64,000 bases of DNA from Marinobacter azerbaijanicus (lineage in GTDB: Bacteria; Pseudomonadota; Gammaproteobacteria; Pseudomonadales; Oleiphilaceae), in NCBI RefSeq assembly GCF_030250645.1, contig NZ_JASSVS010000008.1:62001-126000 (forward strand), read 5' to 3'. Shown in pieces: positions 31,501 to 37,354 of this stretch. The notes below the pieces were generated by a model. The model had not been told where the DNA came from. It did no database searches and was given only the letters and a program-made list of their open reading frames with translations. Made by a program: the position numbers and the translations under genes. Every line of letters starts with the position of its first letter. Within the stretch, counting starts at the first letter, position 1.

Positions 31501-31664
31501 GCCCAGGCACGTGGGATACCGGCCACGGAACATGCGTCGGTAATTGCCAGGGCGCTGTAGCCCAGCTTTGCGGCCTGCTCTGCCAGTTCATGGGGGTGTG
31601 AGGCCCCGGTCAGGAAGGTGAAATTGCTGAAGCAGAACAGCTCTGCATAGGTAGCCTCGCTCAT
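28530..31664 (-). CDS. dnaE2: Error-prone DNA polymerase DnaE2
   Basis: SOS-induced C-family polymerase for translesion synthesis together with ImuA and ImuB. N-terminal PHP domain (AELFCFSNFTFLTGASHPHE), catalytic palm with PDIDVDFEHERREEV, finger and clamp-binding regions, helix-hairpin-helix near residue 830, and a C-terminal OB fold (VQVAGLVTGRQRPGSASGVT). Met at 31664 (MSEATYAELFCFSNF) matches the family and its ATG overlaps the imuB stop (TGATG). The longer frame to 31817 reads antisense of nothing known and is rejected. 1044 aa, normal length. Confidence 0.96.
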   Translation of the reverse strand: MSEATYAELFCFSNFTFLTGASHPHELAEQAAKLGYSALAITDACSVAGIPRAWAALKESQVKLITGSWFELEDAPPGAAVPRFILLARTRKGYGQLCQLITTGRRRAEKGQYHLFFRDIETHTLCDCLCLWLPPSPGEANADQALACGEWLQRLFDPCLWIAAARTLESGEELQLARVRWLADHLRCPVVATGEVHMHSRNRQPLQDVLTALRNHTNLENAGHCLFQNGERYLRPLQVLKRLFPDAWLKETLAIARQCTFEPGSLRYEYPPDLVPEGESPAQYLKRLTREGECRRYPEGTPLSVQGLIRKELALISEMKYEHYFLTIHDIVAFARSRDILCQGRGSAANSAVCYCLGITEVNPARVELLFERFISKDRNEPPDIDVDFEHERREEVIQYIYRRYSRERAALAATVIRYRPRSAIRDVGKALGFDPAMVEQLLEGIDWRDRASDWRQQILDKHLTRNPKVADQFFSLVNTLLGFPRHLSQHVGGFVISAGPLAELVPVENAAMADRTVIQWDKDDLESLGLMKVDVLALGMLTAIRKALALISQEKGIPFSMQDIPQEDPATYAMLQRGDSIGVFQVESRAQINMLPRLKPQTYYDLVIEVAIVRPGPIQGDMVHPYLRRKHGLEPVEYPNDAVRKVLERTLGVPIFQEQVIKLAMVAAGFSAGEADQLRRAMAAWKSHGDLTPFRDKLVNGMLERGHDADFAERLYLQICGFGGYGFPESHAASFALLVYVSSWIKRHYPAAFYCALLNSQPMGFYSPSQLVQDARRHDVTVLPPDVNYSNWDHTLEGPGRHLRLGLRLIQGLSTKGAEQLCQKRPLQGYRTTDELRRLAGLNQRDMELLAGANAMPDFTANRHQAYWQLLGHEQPTELFIAETAAESSTDYLPDITCVNLPEPTEGQNVLADYASQGLTLQRHPLALLREQGHLKFCLSAEQLKAIQPGRPVQVAGLVTGRQRPGSASGVTFVTLEDETGNVNVVVWLETARRQRKPLITARLLHVKGVLEREGDIVHVMAGRLSDLSHLIQTLPVNSRDFH

Positions 31665-33082
31665 CAGCCAAACCATCCGTGTACAAACCAGCCATCCCGG
31701 ACATCCCTGAATACCCAGGCAAGTTGGCCGCTGGCCAGTTGTGCAATGTAGTAATCCCTGTGTACCCGCTGACCATCCCACCAGCCACCGCTGATGCGCT
31801 CCGGCCCTGAAAACCATAGGGCTGGAGCTTCGGTAAGCGGTTGCGGGCCTTTAAGTAGCCACAGCGGGCGGCGGGGGAGTTGGGTGTAATCCGGCAACCG
31901 GGAGTTTTGTACGCGCAGCACTTCAGAGGCCGACCAAGCCCGCTCCGGCCGGTGATCCGCCTGCGGTGATAGCTGCCGCAGGGCGTTATCACCCAGTCGT
32001 GCCTGCAGGCGGCTGACCAGGGTGTGCCAGGCTTCGTTCAGGTCCTGTGTTTCACCCAGCAGATCCTGGCCAGTGGTGGCCTCCCGCCCCAGGAACCGTT
32101 TGACTGACAGCACCAGAGAGATCACCGGTGCCCGCAGCGGGTGCTGGTCCAACCGTAAGCGAATCAGGTTCAGGAATGCTTCAGCGCGGTGTTCAGGGCC
32201 GGATGTGCGTACCCGCAGGCGGGTAGGTTCCTGATGCCGGTGCTGCAGCACCAGTAACAGGCTGTCGGTATCCTGCTGTCGCCAGCACAGGTCTTCCTCC
32301 AGTTCGGAGAGGATGCGTTGCAGTGGAAATAGCAGGCCCTGGGACTGTTCAATTTCCTGCACGAAGTCTGCCTGCTGGCGAAAATAGTGGAGTGGTTGCC
32401 AGGGGACTTTGGGGTCTGCCCGGTTGCCCTGGATTTTCTGGACATGGGCCAGGGTTTCCGGCGACAAACGTCGGGCCAGCTCATTGGGGGGTAATGCAAG
32501 GACTTCACCAAGGGTGTTCAGCCCAATCCGCTGCAGCCGGATACGGGTTTTATCATCAAACTCCGCACTCAACAGAGACATCCGCTCCAGTGTGCGCAGG
32601 ATATGACCCTTGTCTGCCGTACATTCACCTCTGCCCGTGCGGGCAATCAGCCGGGCCGCCAAAGGTGTATGCCCGATGGCCATCCAGGCATTAAGCTGGC
32701 GTTCATTCAGGCCCTGTTCCACGGTTTGCCAGACAGCGGATAACCCCCCATAAAGCCGCTGCAGGCTGCCCACTTCCGCCAACAGGCCATCCGGTGGCAC
32801 CAGTACGATATGGGCCGCGTAACGGTACAGCCAGCGGGCCTGGTCCTCCAGTATCCGGGCTTCCTGATGGTGATCCGCCCTTACCATGCCCAGGCCTGGC
32901 ACCAGGCTGATGGCGGTTTTCAGGCGCATGCCGGCCTTTACTCCTTGCGCCTGAGCTTCCGGACAGGCCTGGACCACCTTCTGGCCAGAACCATCCACAA
33001 CGGCCAGCGCCCCCTGATTTTCACGGGAACGGCGAACATGGTCCAGCAGCAGGTGAGGAAAGTGGAGGTACAGCCAGAGCAT
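31664..33082 (-). CDS. imuB: Inactive Y-family polymerase-like protein ImuB
   Basis: Hub of the ImuA-ImuB-DnaE2 mutasome, contacting the sliding clamp. 472 aa from Met 33082 (MLWLYLHFPHLLLDHV). The Y-family fold is present, but the catalytic acidic residues of active polymerases are not: no D-x-N/D-F-F-A motif at the start and no S-x-D-E where PDGLLAEVGSLQRLYGG is found. That agrees with the known lack of polymerase activity. The C-terminal part has ImuB features (LSPQADHRPERAWS). Start 8 bp after the imuA stop; stop overlaps the dnaE2 start. Confidence 0.93.
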   Translation of the reverse strand: MLWLYLHFPHLLLDHVRRSRENQGALAVVDGSGQKVVQACPEAQAQGVKAGMRLKTAISLVPGLGMVRADHHQEARILEDQARWLYRYAAHIVLVPPDGLLAEVGSLQRLYGGLSAVWQTVEQGLNERQLNAWMAIGHTPLAARLIARTGRGECTADKGHILRTLERMSLLSAEFDDKTRIRLQRIGLNTLGEVLALPPNELARRLSPETLAHVQKIQGNRADPKVPWQPLHYFRQQADFVQEIEQSQGLLFPLQRILSELEEDLCWRQQDTDSLLLVLQHRHQEPTRLRVRTSGPEHRAEAFLNLIRLRLDQHPLRAPVISLVLSVKRFLGREATTGQDLLGETQDLNEAWHTLVSRLQARLGDNALRQLSPQADHRPERAWSASEVLRVQNSRLPDYTQLPRRPLWLLKGPQPLTEAPALWFSGPERISGGWWDGQRVHRDYYIAQLASGQLAWVFRDVRDGWFVHGWFG

Positions 33083-33090
33083 AATGCGCC

Positions 33091-33780
33091 TTACCTGGCC
33101 CGGCCAGACCAGGGGCCCTGAACAACACAGGGTACTTCCCGGAAGGCCAGGTCTGCCCGGTGATTCATGGCCAGTGAGCAGCACTGCCCGGGCCAGCTAC
33201 CGCGACGCTTCAGTACATTTACCCTGAGATCCTGCTGATCTCCCGCAGCCAGTTCCAGGCGCAGTGCTGCCGGGGAATTTTGCTCGGCGTAACGGCGTTC
33301 ACGGAACAGCACGCACACATTGCTTCCGGCTTCGGCTGCCAGTTGCAGGCGCCTTATTTCCCGCGCCGCGAGTTTTCCGGGCCAGGCCATTACCAGGCCG
33401 GTTACGGGTGAGCGCAGACAGTTTTCCAGCGTCCACAGGAAGTCGCCGTCGTCTTCCGTGTTAATCAGCACCACCTGGTCCAGGTTGACACCTTCCCGGG
33501 CCAGGGCAGGGGCGTAAGGCGTGTGTGGCGGGTTCAGCCAGAATACGGTCTTGCCGCCATGGGACAACCGTTGCATCAAGGGGAGCAGCAGGTGCAACTC
33601 ACCAATGCCGGGCTCGTCCAGCAAACACTCGCTCAATGCGCCCCTGGGCCAGCCAATACCGCCGAGCTGGTTGTCCAGAACCTGGTAACCGGTTGGCTCC
33701 GATGGCTGGCTTGTCTGAATATGGCGGTGCCCCTGCCAGACACGGGCATCCTGCATCAGCGTACTCAGAATCTCGCTCAT
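33091..33780 (-). CDS. imuA: Translesion synthesis-associated protein ImuA
   Basis: RecA-like accessory factor of the SOS mutasome, 229 aa. The motif [20 protein letters not shown] occupies the place of a RecA-like Walker A but lacks the normal GKT, as is usual in ImuA/SulA-like proteins. Later stretches [17 protein letters not shown] and [20 protein letters not shown] are typical. First gene of the imuA-imuB-dnaE2 operon, directly behind a near-consensus LexA box 15 bp upstream of its ATG. Confidence 0.92.
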   Translation of the reverse strand: MSEILSTLMQDARVWQGHRHIQTSQPSEPTGYQVLDNQLGGIGWPRGALSECLLDEPGIGELHLLLPLMQRLSHGGKTVFWLNPPHTPYAPALAREGVNLDQVVLINTEDDGDFLWTLENCLRSPVTGLVMAWPGKLAAREIRRLQLAAEAGSNVCVLFRERRYAEQNSPAALRLELAAGDQQDLRVNVLKRRGSWPGQCCSLAMNHRADLAFREVPCVVQGPWSGRAR

Positions 33781-33794
33781 GGAAAGCTCTCATA

Positions 33795-33814
33795 TACTGT
33801 TTAAATATACAGTA
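33795..33814 (-). promoter_or_regulatory. LexA (SOS) box controlling imuA-imuB-dnaE2
   Basis: TACTGTTTAAATATACAGTA; the enterobacterial consensus is TACTGTATATATATACAGTA, giving three differences, all in the central AT-rich part. CTGT-N8-ACAG is exact. It lies 15-34 bp upstream of the imuA ATG (33780), and 92 bp from phhB in the other direction. Damage-inducible control of the mutasome is expected from the family. Confidence 0.9.
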
Positions 33815-33905
33815 TTCTGAAAGGCAGGTGATTTCAAGCGCCGGGTTGATAATGTCGCTGAATGAACCCACGCTTGTAGGACAGCCATCAACCACGGAGG
33901 TTGAA

Positions 33906-34253
33906 ATGAGTGAATTGACGCAACAAAGCTGCGAAGCCTGCAGCGCGGATGCACCCAAGGTTACTGATGAGGAAAAACAGACTTTGGGCAAAGACGTGCC
34001 AGAGTGGCAGGTTGTTGAACTGGATGGGGAAGAGCAGCTCCAGCGAGTGTTCAAGCTCAAGAATTTCGCCCAGGCCCAGGCATTCACCAACAAGGTAGGC
34101 GACTTGGCCGAAGCCGAGAACCACCACCCCGCCATCCTGCTGGAATACGGCAAGGTGACGGTACGCTGGTGGACCCACAAGATCGGTGGCCTGCACAAAA
34201 ACGATTACATCATGGCGGCACGAACTGATGCAGCCTACGAGGAAATGCAGTAA
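33906..34253 (+). CDS. phhB: Pterin-4-alpha-carbinolamine dehydratase
   Basis: Dehydrates 4a-hydroxytetrahydrobiopterin to recycle the pterin cofactor of phenylalanine hydroxylase. 115 aa from ATG 33906 ([19 protein letters not shown]) with GGAGG 10 bases upstream. The family motif is clear: [48 protein letters not shown] includes the two active-site histidines ENHHP and a later WTH; quoted in pieces: [38 protein letters not shown]. The cysteine-rich first 15 residues are typical of Pseudomonas-type PhhB. No phenylalanine hydroxylase gene is in the window. Confidence 0.9.
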   Translation: MSELTQQSCEACSADAPKVTDEEKQTLGKDVPEWQVVELDGEEQLQRVFKLKNFAQAQAFTNKVGDLAEAENHHPAILLEYGKVTVRWWTHKIGGLHKNDYIMAARTDAAYEEMQ

Positions 34254-34319
34254 TTCAACACACGGGTTGGTTGCGCAGGGATAGCTGGCGGGACATCCAT
34301 ATCCATTTCCGTGCCTCTT

Positions 34320-34339
34320 TACTGTTTTTATATACAGGA
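34320..34339 (+). promoter_or_regulatory. Second LexA-like box, upstream of the cassette array
   Basis: TACTGTTTTTATATACAGGA: CTGT-N8-ACAG is exact and the centre is AT-rich. It lies 67 bp after the phhB stop and faces the higBA cassette. AGGA at 34336-34339 inside it is a possible ribosome site for a GTG at 34347. No other SOS gene is adjacent. Integron integrase promoters are known to carry LexA boxes, so a remnant of such a promoter is one explanation (inference). Confidence 0.65.
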
Positions 34340-34346
34340 TATCCGG

Positions 34347-34460
34347 GTGCACGATCTCGTCAACGGACGCTACATGCCGGAGTTATACGAACCGGTTCGT
34401 ATAATGCGCTGTAAAGCTTTGTTGTTGCGTGATGCGCAACACGCTACCATTGCCTCATGA
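34347..34460 (+). CDS. Possible 37-residue leader peptide overlapping the higB start
   Basis: GTG 34347 opens a 37-codon frame (MHDLVNGRYMPELYEPVRIM...) that ends TGA at 34458-34460, overlapping the higB ATG (34457) as ATGA. AGGA lies 7 bases upstream of the GTG, within the LexA-like box. No similarity recognised. The arrangement would allow SOS-linked translational coupling to higB, but the frame may be chance, and it spans the inferred cassette boundary. Confidence 0.2.
   Translation: MHDLVNGRYMPELYEPVRIMRCKALLLRDAQHATIAS
34383..34404. repeat. Perfect 22-bp palindrome before the higBA cassette
   Basis: TTATACGAACC followed by its exact reverse complement GGTTCGTATAA. It contains TATAAT at 34400-34405, a possible -10 box without a convincing -35. 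Preceded by G, it also reads as a cassette start (GTTATACG) directly facing a matching attC start (CGTATAAT), so it may be the remains of a collapsed cassette (inference). Confidence 0.6.
34422..34450 (+). promoter_or_regulatory. higBA promoter with internal inverted repeat
   Basis: TTGTTG (34422-34427), 17 bases, TACCAT (34445-34450), 7 bp before the higB ATG region. GTTGCG and CGCAAC (34424-34429 and 34435-34440) form an inverted repeat covering the -35 end and spacer, where the HigA antitoxin would bind to repress its own operon. By-eye assignment. Confidence 0.5.
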
Positions 34461-34735
34461 TTAAATCATTCCGTCACAAAGGACTGAAACGGTTCTACTC
34501 GACTGGCAGCACTTCTGGCATCCAGCCGGATCACGCCAAGAAACTGCGTATGCAGTTGGCTGCTTTGGATACCGCCACTTCGGTGGAAGACATGGACATC
34601 CCTGGTTTTCGGCTTCATCCATTGAAGGATAAAGACAAAGGGCGGTGGTCGATTCGGGTTAACGGAAACTGGCGCATGACGTTCGAATTTCAGGATGGCA
34701 ACGCCTACATTCTTGATTATGAGGATTATCACTAA
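34457..34735 (+). CDS. higB: HigB-type mRNA interferase toxin (RelE/ParE superfamily)
   Basis: Ribosome-dependent endoribonuclease toxin, 92 aa. The family pattern is complete: MIKSFRHKGLKRFYSTGS, LHPLKDKDKGRWSIRVNGNW and the end RMTFEFQDGNAYILDYEDYH. In this family the toxin precedes the antitoxin, as here: TAATG joins higB to higA. Its own promoter and operator lie just upstream. Unlike most host genes nearby it is followed by an attC-like site starting on the higA stop codon, so higBA is a mobile integron cassette. Confidence 0.92.
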   Translation: MIKSFRHKGLKRFYSTGSTSGIQPDHAKKLRMQLAALDTATSVEDMDIPGFRLHPLKDKDKGRWSIRVNGNWRMTFEFQDGNAYILDYEDYH

Positions 34736-35028
34736 TGACTATGCATAATCCGCCGCATCCCGGTGAGTTCATTCGGGAGGTTTACCTTGAGCCTTTCGGT
34801 ATCAGTTCCCGTCAGCTCGCGTCCAGTCTGGGGGTTTCACCCTCTACGGTGTCTCGTCTGCTCAAAGGGGATAGCGGTGTTAGCCCGGAAATGTCTCTGC
34901 GGCTATCCAAGGTTCTCGGGCGTACACCTGAAAGCTGGTTGGCAATGCAGGATATGTACGATCTGTGGGTGGCCCGCAATACGGTCAATCTGGATAAAAT
35001 TCATCCCCTGGACTTCGATGCAGCTTAA
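34735..35028 (+). CDS. higA: HigA-type antitoxin, XRE-family regulator
   Basis: 97 aa, with the HigA N-terminus HNPPHPGEFIREVYLEPFG and a helix-turn-helix at about residues 25-65 (SSRQLASSLGVSPSTVSRLL, followed by LSKVLGRTPESWLAMQ). It neutralises HigB and represses the operon through the upstream inverted repeat. Coupled to higB by a 1-base overlap (TAATG). The TAA stop is part of the R'' end of the following attC. Confidence 0.93.
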   Translation: MTMHNPPHPGEFIREVYLEPFGISSRQLASSLGVSPSTVSRLLKGDSGVSPEMSLRLSKVLGRTPESWLAMQDMYDLWVARNTVNLDKIHPLDFDAA

Positions 35029-35095
35029 CCAGTGGCTGTTGTCGGACGCGCCTGTGCTTGCGCTCCGGCACGCCGCAAAGCCAGGGTGTTATCAC
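35022..35095 (+). repeat. attC-like site of the higBA cassette
   Basis: Starts AGCTTAACCAGTGGCTG and ends at GTTATCAC, with an internal inverted structure (CGGACGCGCCTGTGC ... GCTCCGGCACGCCGC). 74 bp. The left end AGCTTAAC would pair with GTTAAGCT; the inferred start of the higBA cassette at 34411 reads GTAAAGCT, one mismatch. The next cassette starts at G/TTATCAC. Confidence 0.7.
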
Positions 35096-35111
35096 ACAAG
35101 GAGGTGCATTA

Positions 35112-35510
35112 ATGAAGCAAACAGGTAGCTGTCTCTGCGGAGGCATTCAATACGAAATCAACGGTCCGCTGACCGATGTTCTGAACTGTCACTGTTCAAT
35201 GTGTCGGAAACTTCATGCCTCGGCTTTCAGGACCCGCGCTAAGGTGCAATCCTCAGATTGGCACACCGCCAAAGGTCAGGAGTTGCTCAAGTTCTACGAA
35301 TCTTCTCCGGGTGAGCACAAAGGTTTCTGCTCAAACTGCGGGTCCAGCCTTTACACTAAATTCGACGCAAATCCCGAAATTTACGGATTTCCTCTCGGAA
35401 CGCTCGACACCAACCCGGGCGTAAAAGCCGAGCGCCATGTGTTCGTGGAAAACAAGGCGCCTTGGTTCGAGATTACGGATGATTTGCCTCAGTATGCAGA
35501 GTACGACTGA
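35112..35510 (+). CDS. GFA/CENP-V family zinc protein (cassette gene)
   Basis: 132 aa. Cysteine pattern of the glutathione-dependent formaldehyde-activating (GFA) fold: GSCLCGG at the start, NCHCSMCRK near residue 28, FCSNCGSSLY near residue 72. The fold binds two zincs; actual substrates vary and are mostly unknown. ATG 35112 has a strong AAGGAGGT 6 bases upstream, located within the first bases of the cassette. The stop is 5 bp before the GTGATAAC end of its shortened attC. Confidence 0.87.
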   Translation: MKQTGSCLCGGIQYEINGPLTDVLNCHCSMCRKLHASAFRTRAKVQSSDWHTAKGQELLKFYESSPGEHKGFCSNCGSSLYTKFDANPEIYGFPLGTLDTNPGVKAERHVFVENKAPWFEITDDLPQYAEYD

Positions 35511-35514
35511 GACA

Positions 35515-35538
35515 GTGATAACAAGCCGCGTAAGGCGA
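35515..35538 (+). repeat. Shortened attC-like site of the GFA cassette
   Basis: GTGATAAC (35515-35522) is the exact partner of GTTATCAC at the start of the same cassette (35088). Only a few bases follow before GTAAGGC, which resembles the expected start GTTAGGC of the next cassette. The central part of the attC seems deleted. Confidence 0.45.
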
Positions 35539-35552
35539 TATAGGAGCAATCG

Positions 35553-35954
35553 ATGCTTACGGTAGTCGCTTTAAAAGCATTGGTGATTTGGGCCAGCATT
35601 CTTGTTCTAGCTGTTGCCAATGGAGCACTTCGCGAGTCCGTACTTATACCGGGGGTCGGAACACCGGCCGCACTCGTGGTGAGCGGGTTGCTACTTTCAA
35701 CCTTGATCATTGGCGTGGCGTACTTATCGCTTCCTTGGCTGCAAATTAGCCGCCCCGTTCAGCTCTGGGCCGTTGGGTTGGGCTGGCTAGCACTCACACT
35801 CGTTTTTGAGTTTTCATTGGGGCTCTTGCAGGGCAAGTCGTGGCCCGAGTTGCTTGAGGCGTATACATTCAAGGGCGGCAACATCTGGCCTGTTGTTCTC
35901 GCGGCAACCGCCCTTGCACCGTACATTGCCGCGCGGCTGAGGGGGTGGGCCTAG
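35553..35954 (+). CDS. Small four-helix membrane protein (cassette gene)
   Basis: 133 aa, unrecognised. Hydrophobic segments at about residues 5-23 (ALKALVIWASILVLAVANGA), 38-58, 70-92 and 110-128. Charged or polar stretches are short. AGGAG lies 7 bases upstream of the ATG at 35553. Ends 3 bp before an attC-like site beginning GCCTAAC. Cassette-borne membrane proteins of this size are common in integrons; function unknown. Confidence 0.7.
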   Translation: MLTVVALKALVIWASILVLAVANGALRESVLIPGVGTPAALVVSGLLLSTLIIGVAYLSLPWLQISRPVQLWAVGLGWLALTLVFEFSLGLLQGKSWPELLEAYTFKGGNIWPVVLAATALAPYIAARLRGWA

Positions 35955-35957
35955 TGT

Positions 35958-36030
35958 GCCTAACCAGCTGCTGCACTCGGATAAATTACTCGCTGCGCTC
36001 TCAATTTACCGGTGAGCATAGGTGTTAGGC
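35958..36030 (+). repeat. attC-like site of the membrane-protein cassette
   Basis: GCCTAAC (35958-35964) and GTTAGGC (36024-36030) are exact inverted ends; 73 bp. Inside, CCAGCTGCTGCACTCGG and AATTTACCGG-type arms give the imperfect stem typical of attC. This is the clearest attC in the window. Confidence 0.82.
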
Positions 36031-36039
36031 AAAAATAAG

Positions 36040-36335
36040 ATGAAGAGATTGCCAGCATTTATAGCAATGCTTCTGTCCCTTACAGGCTGGGCTACAGCAC
36101 AAGACAGCGACGAATCGCTCGCATTGAGAAAAACATTCCCGATTAAAGTCTTCATGGGAGCTTGCTCGCTGGTACTTACAGGGAAATGATGGAGTCGCGT
36201 TCAGGGCCGCTTTCGACGACGTCGTACCAGATATTTCGTAAGGGGCAGCTTATGGAGCAATGGGTAATCACTGTTGATGATGAGCCCAACGCGGAGCTTG
36301 TCGGGGTAATGTCCTATGATGGCCCGCAAGCCTGA
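36040..36335 (+). pseudogene. Frameshifted small secreted protein (cassette gene)
   Basis: ATG 36040 gives a clear signal peptide (MKRLPAFIAMLLSLTGWATA, cut before QDSDESL) but stops at 36187-36189 after 49 codons. In another frame a coherent continuation (GTYREMMESRSGPLSTTSYQ, IFRKGQLMEQWVITVDDEPN) runs on to a TGA at 36333-36335 that sits inside the attC start. One insertion or deletion around 36155-36180 would join them into one secreted protein of about 98 residues. Family not recognised. Confidence 0.55.
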
Positions 36336-36403
36336 CAAACGTGTCAAAGTCCACGCCAACTACGCTTCGCTCCGTTGGCGCCCATTACCACTGGCGTTAT
36401 GTG
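36330..36403 (+). repeat. attC-like site of the frameshifted cassette
   Basis: GCCTGAC (36330-36336) pairs with one mismatch with the cassette start GTTAGGC at 36024. Internal arms include CACGCCAAC and GTTGGCG around TACGCTTCGCTCC. The site ends at GTTATGTG (36396-36403), where the next cassette starts. 74 bp. Confidence 0.72.
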
Positions 36404-36424
36404 GCAGTTCGTGAAGAGATTTGA

Positions 36425-36760
36425 ATGACGGAAAATTTGACTGAAGCGAAGGAAAAGCTTTTAAGCACAGAGTACCCGCGTTGGCGAAATTTGCTGTCTT
36501 GCACGATTCTCGTGCTTTTCACGACGGGTATGGTTTCGGGTTGGTGGTATGCCTATCACACCGCCTCTGACATAGAGTGCCACAAAGGCATGTTGTATTT
36601 CTCAGCGGTTTGGCTAGCTGTGCAATGGGTGGTCATTGGCTATCTATACCGCTATCAAAATATTCCCAAATTTGCTCGGGAAGCGATCAACCTACTGATA
36701 TTACTGGGTAATGTATGGTTTGGTTTGTTCATTTTTTCACTGCAACCGTGCACCCAGTAG
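36425..36760 (+). CDS. Small three-helix membrane protein (cassette gene)
   Basis: 111 aa, unrecognised. A charged N-terminus (MTENLTEAKEKLLSTEYPRW) precedes membrane segments at about residues 23-44, 56-74 and 86-106. ATG 36425 lies 29 bp after the cassette start at 36396; the stop is 6 bp before the attC end CACATAAC. Three-helix small membrane protein of unknown role. Confidence 0.65.
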   Translation: MTENLTEAKEKLLSTEYPRWRNLLSCTILVLFTTGMVSGWWYAYHTASDIECHKGMLYFSAVWLAVQWVVIGYLYRYQNIPKFAREAINLLILLGNVWFGLFIFSLQPCTQ

Positions 36761-36766
36761 TCCAAG

Positions 36767-36842
36767 CACATAACCAGTCATTCAAGTACGTTCCGGCCCT
36801 TGCGGGCCTCTACAGGACCGGTTTTCCGGCGCGCAGCAACCT
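36767..36842 (+). repeat. attC-like site fused to a broken antitoxin gene
   Basis: CACATAACCAGTC at 36767 is the exact partner of the start GTTATGTG (36396) of the same cassette. The arms TTCCGGCCC/GGGCC and GACCGG/TTTTCCGG follow, but no G/TT cassette start is visible; sequence passes straight into antitoxin codons near 36829. The right end appears lost in a deletion that also removed the antitoxin start. Confidence 0.58.
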
Positions 36843-37047
36843 ATATCGGTTGATCGACGAGACCGCCGAGTCCCACTAACCAATCGTCATCATGGGTAAG
36901 CGGAACAAAGCCGTCCTGGTTTCCGAGGAAGACTGGTCTGCAATTCAGGAAACACTTTACCTGCTCTCCGTACCAGGTATCCGGGAGTCTATTCGTGAGG
37001 GGATGGATACCCCTGTAGATGAATGCGATGAGGAGCTGGACTGGTGA
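36829..37047 (+). pseudogene. YefM/Phd-type antitoxin, missing start and with a nonsense codon
   Basis: In frame with the toxin junction, codons from about 36829 read ARSNLYRLIDETAESH, TAA (36877-36879), PIVIMGKRNKAVLVSEEDW..., ending DECDEELDW TGA at 37045-37047. Intact YefM-family proteins start a few residues earlier and have a residue such as Gln where the TAA is, so both the first 8 or so codons and one codon are lost. Reinitiation at ATG 36892 would give 51 residues holding the C-terminal, toxin-binding part but not the N-terminal dimerisation and DNA-binding part. Its stop overlaps the GTG of yoeB. Confidence 0.72.
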
Positions 37048-37307
37048 CATGGAAGTTGGTTTACACCAAGCAAGCCCAGAAAGATGCAAAGAAGTTGGCC
37101 TCCAGCGGCCTCAAACCAAAGGCCCAGGAACTTTTAGCGCTGATAGCGGAAGATCCATACCGCAAGCCGCCTCCGTTTGAGAAGCTCATTGGTGATCTTG
37201 CGGGGGCCTATTCACGCCGAATCAATATTCAGCACCGTCTGGTCTACCAAGTGCTGGAGGACGAGCAAGTGGTGAAAGTCCTCAGGCTCTGGAGCCACTA
37301 TGAATAA
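37044..37307 (+). CDS. yoeB: YoeB-type mRNA interferase toxin
   Basis: Txe/YoeB family ribosome-dependent endonuclease, 87 aa. It matches the family through LVYTKQAQKDAKKLASSGLK, PPPFEKLIGDLAGAYSRRIN and IQHRLVYQVLEDE, ending RLWSHYE; the expected catalytic Glu, Arg (QHRLVY) and C-terminal His are present, so the toxin looks intact. GTG start overlapping the antitoxin stop. The partner antitoxin is damaged, so the toxin may be silent, poorly expressed, or held by the antitoxin remnant or another antitoxin. Confidence 0.88.
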   Translation: MTWKLVYTKQAQKDAKKLASSGLKPKAQELLALIAEDPYRKPPPFEKLIGDLAGAYSRRINIQHRLVYQVLEDEQVVKVLRLWSHYE

Positions 37308-37308
37308 T

Positions 37309-37354
37309 GCATAACCAGTCGCTGTTGCCGGACAATTTTTCCACCGCTTCGCGG
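37309..37354 (+). repeat. attC-like site (left part) interrupted by a group II intron
   Basis: GCATAACCAGTCGCTGTTGC at 37309 is a typical attC left end. It continues CCGGACAATTTTTCCACCGC and a TTCG loop, then is broken at about 37355 by the intron. The right part seems to resume at about 39206 (CCAAAATTGCCGCTAAGC), whose AAAATTG can pair with CAATTTT of the left part. Confidence 0.6.

Noticed and set aside
31665..31817. N-terminal extension of dnaE2
   Set aside because: It overlaps imuB in another frame; the ATG at 31664 on the imuB stop fits the family start.
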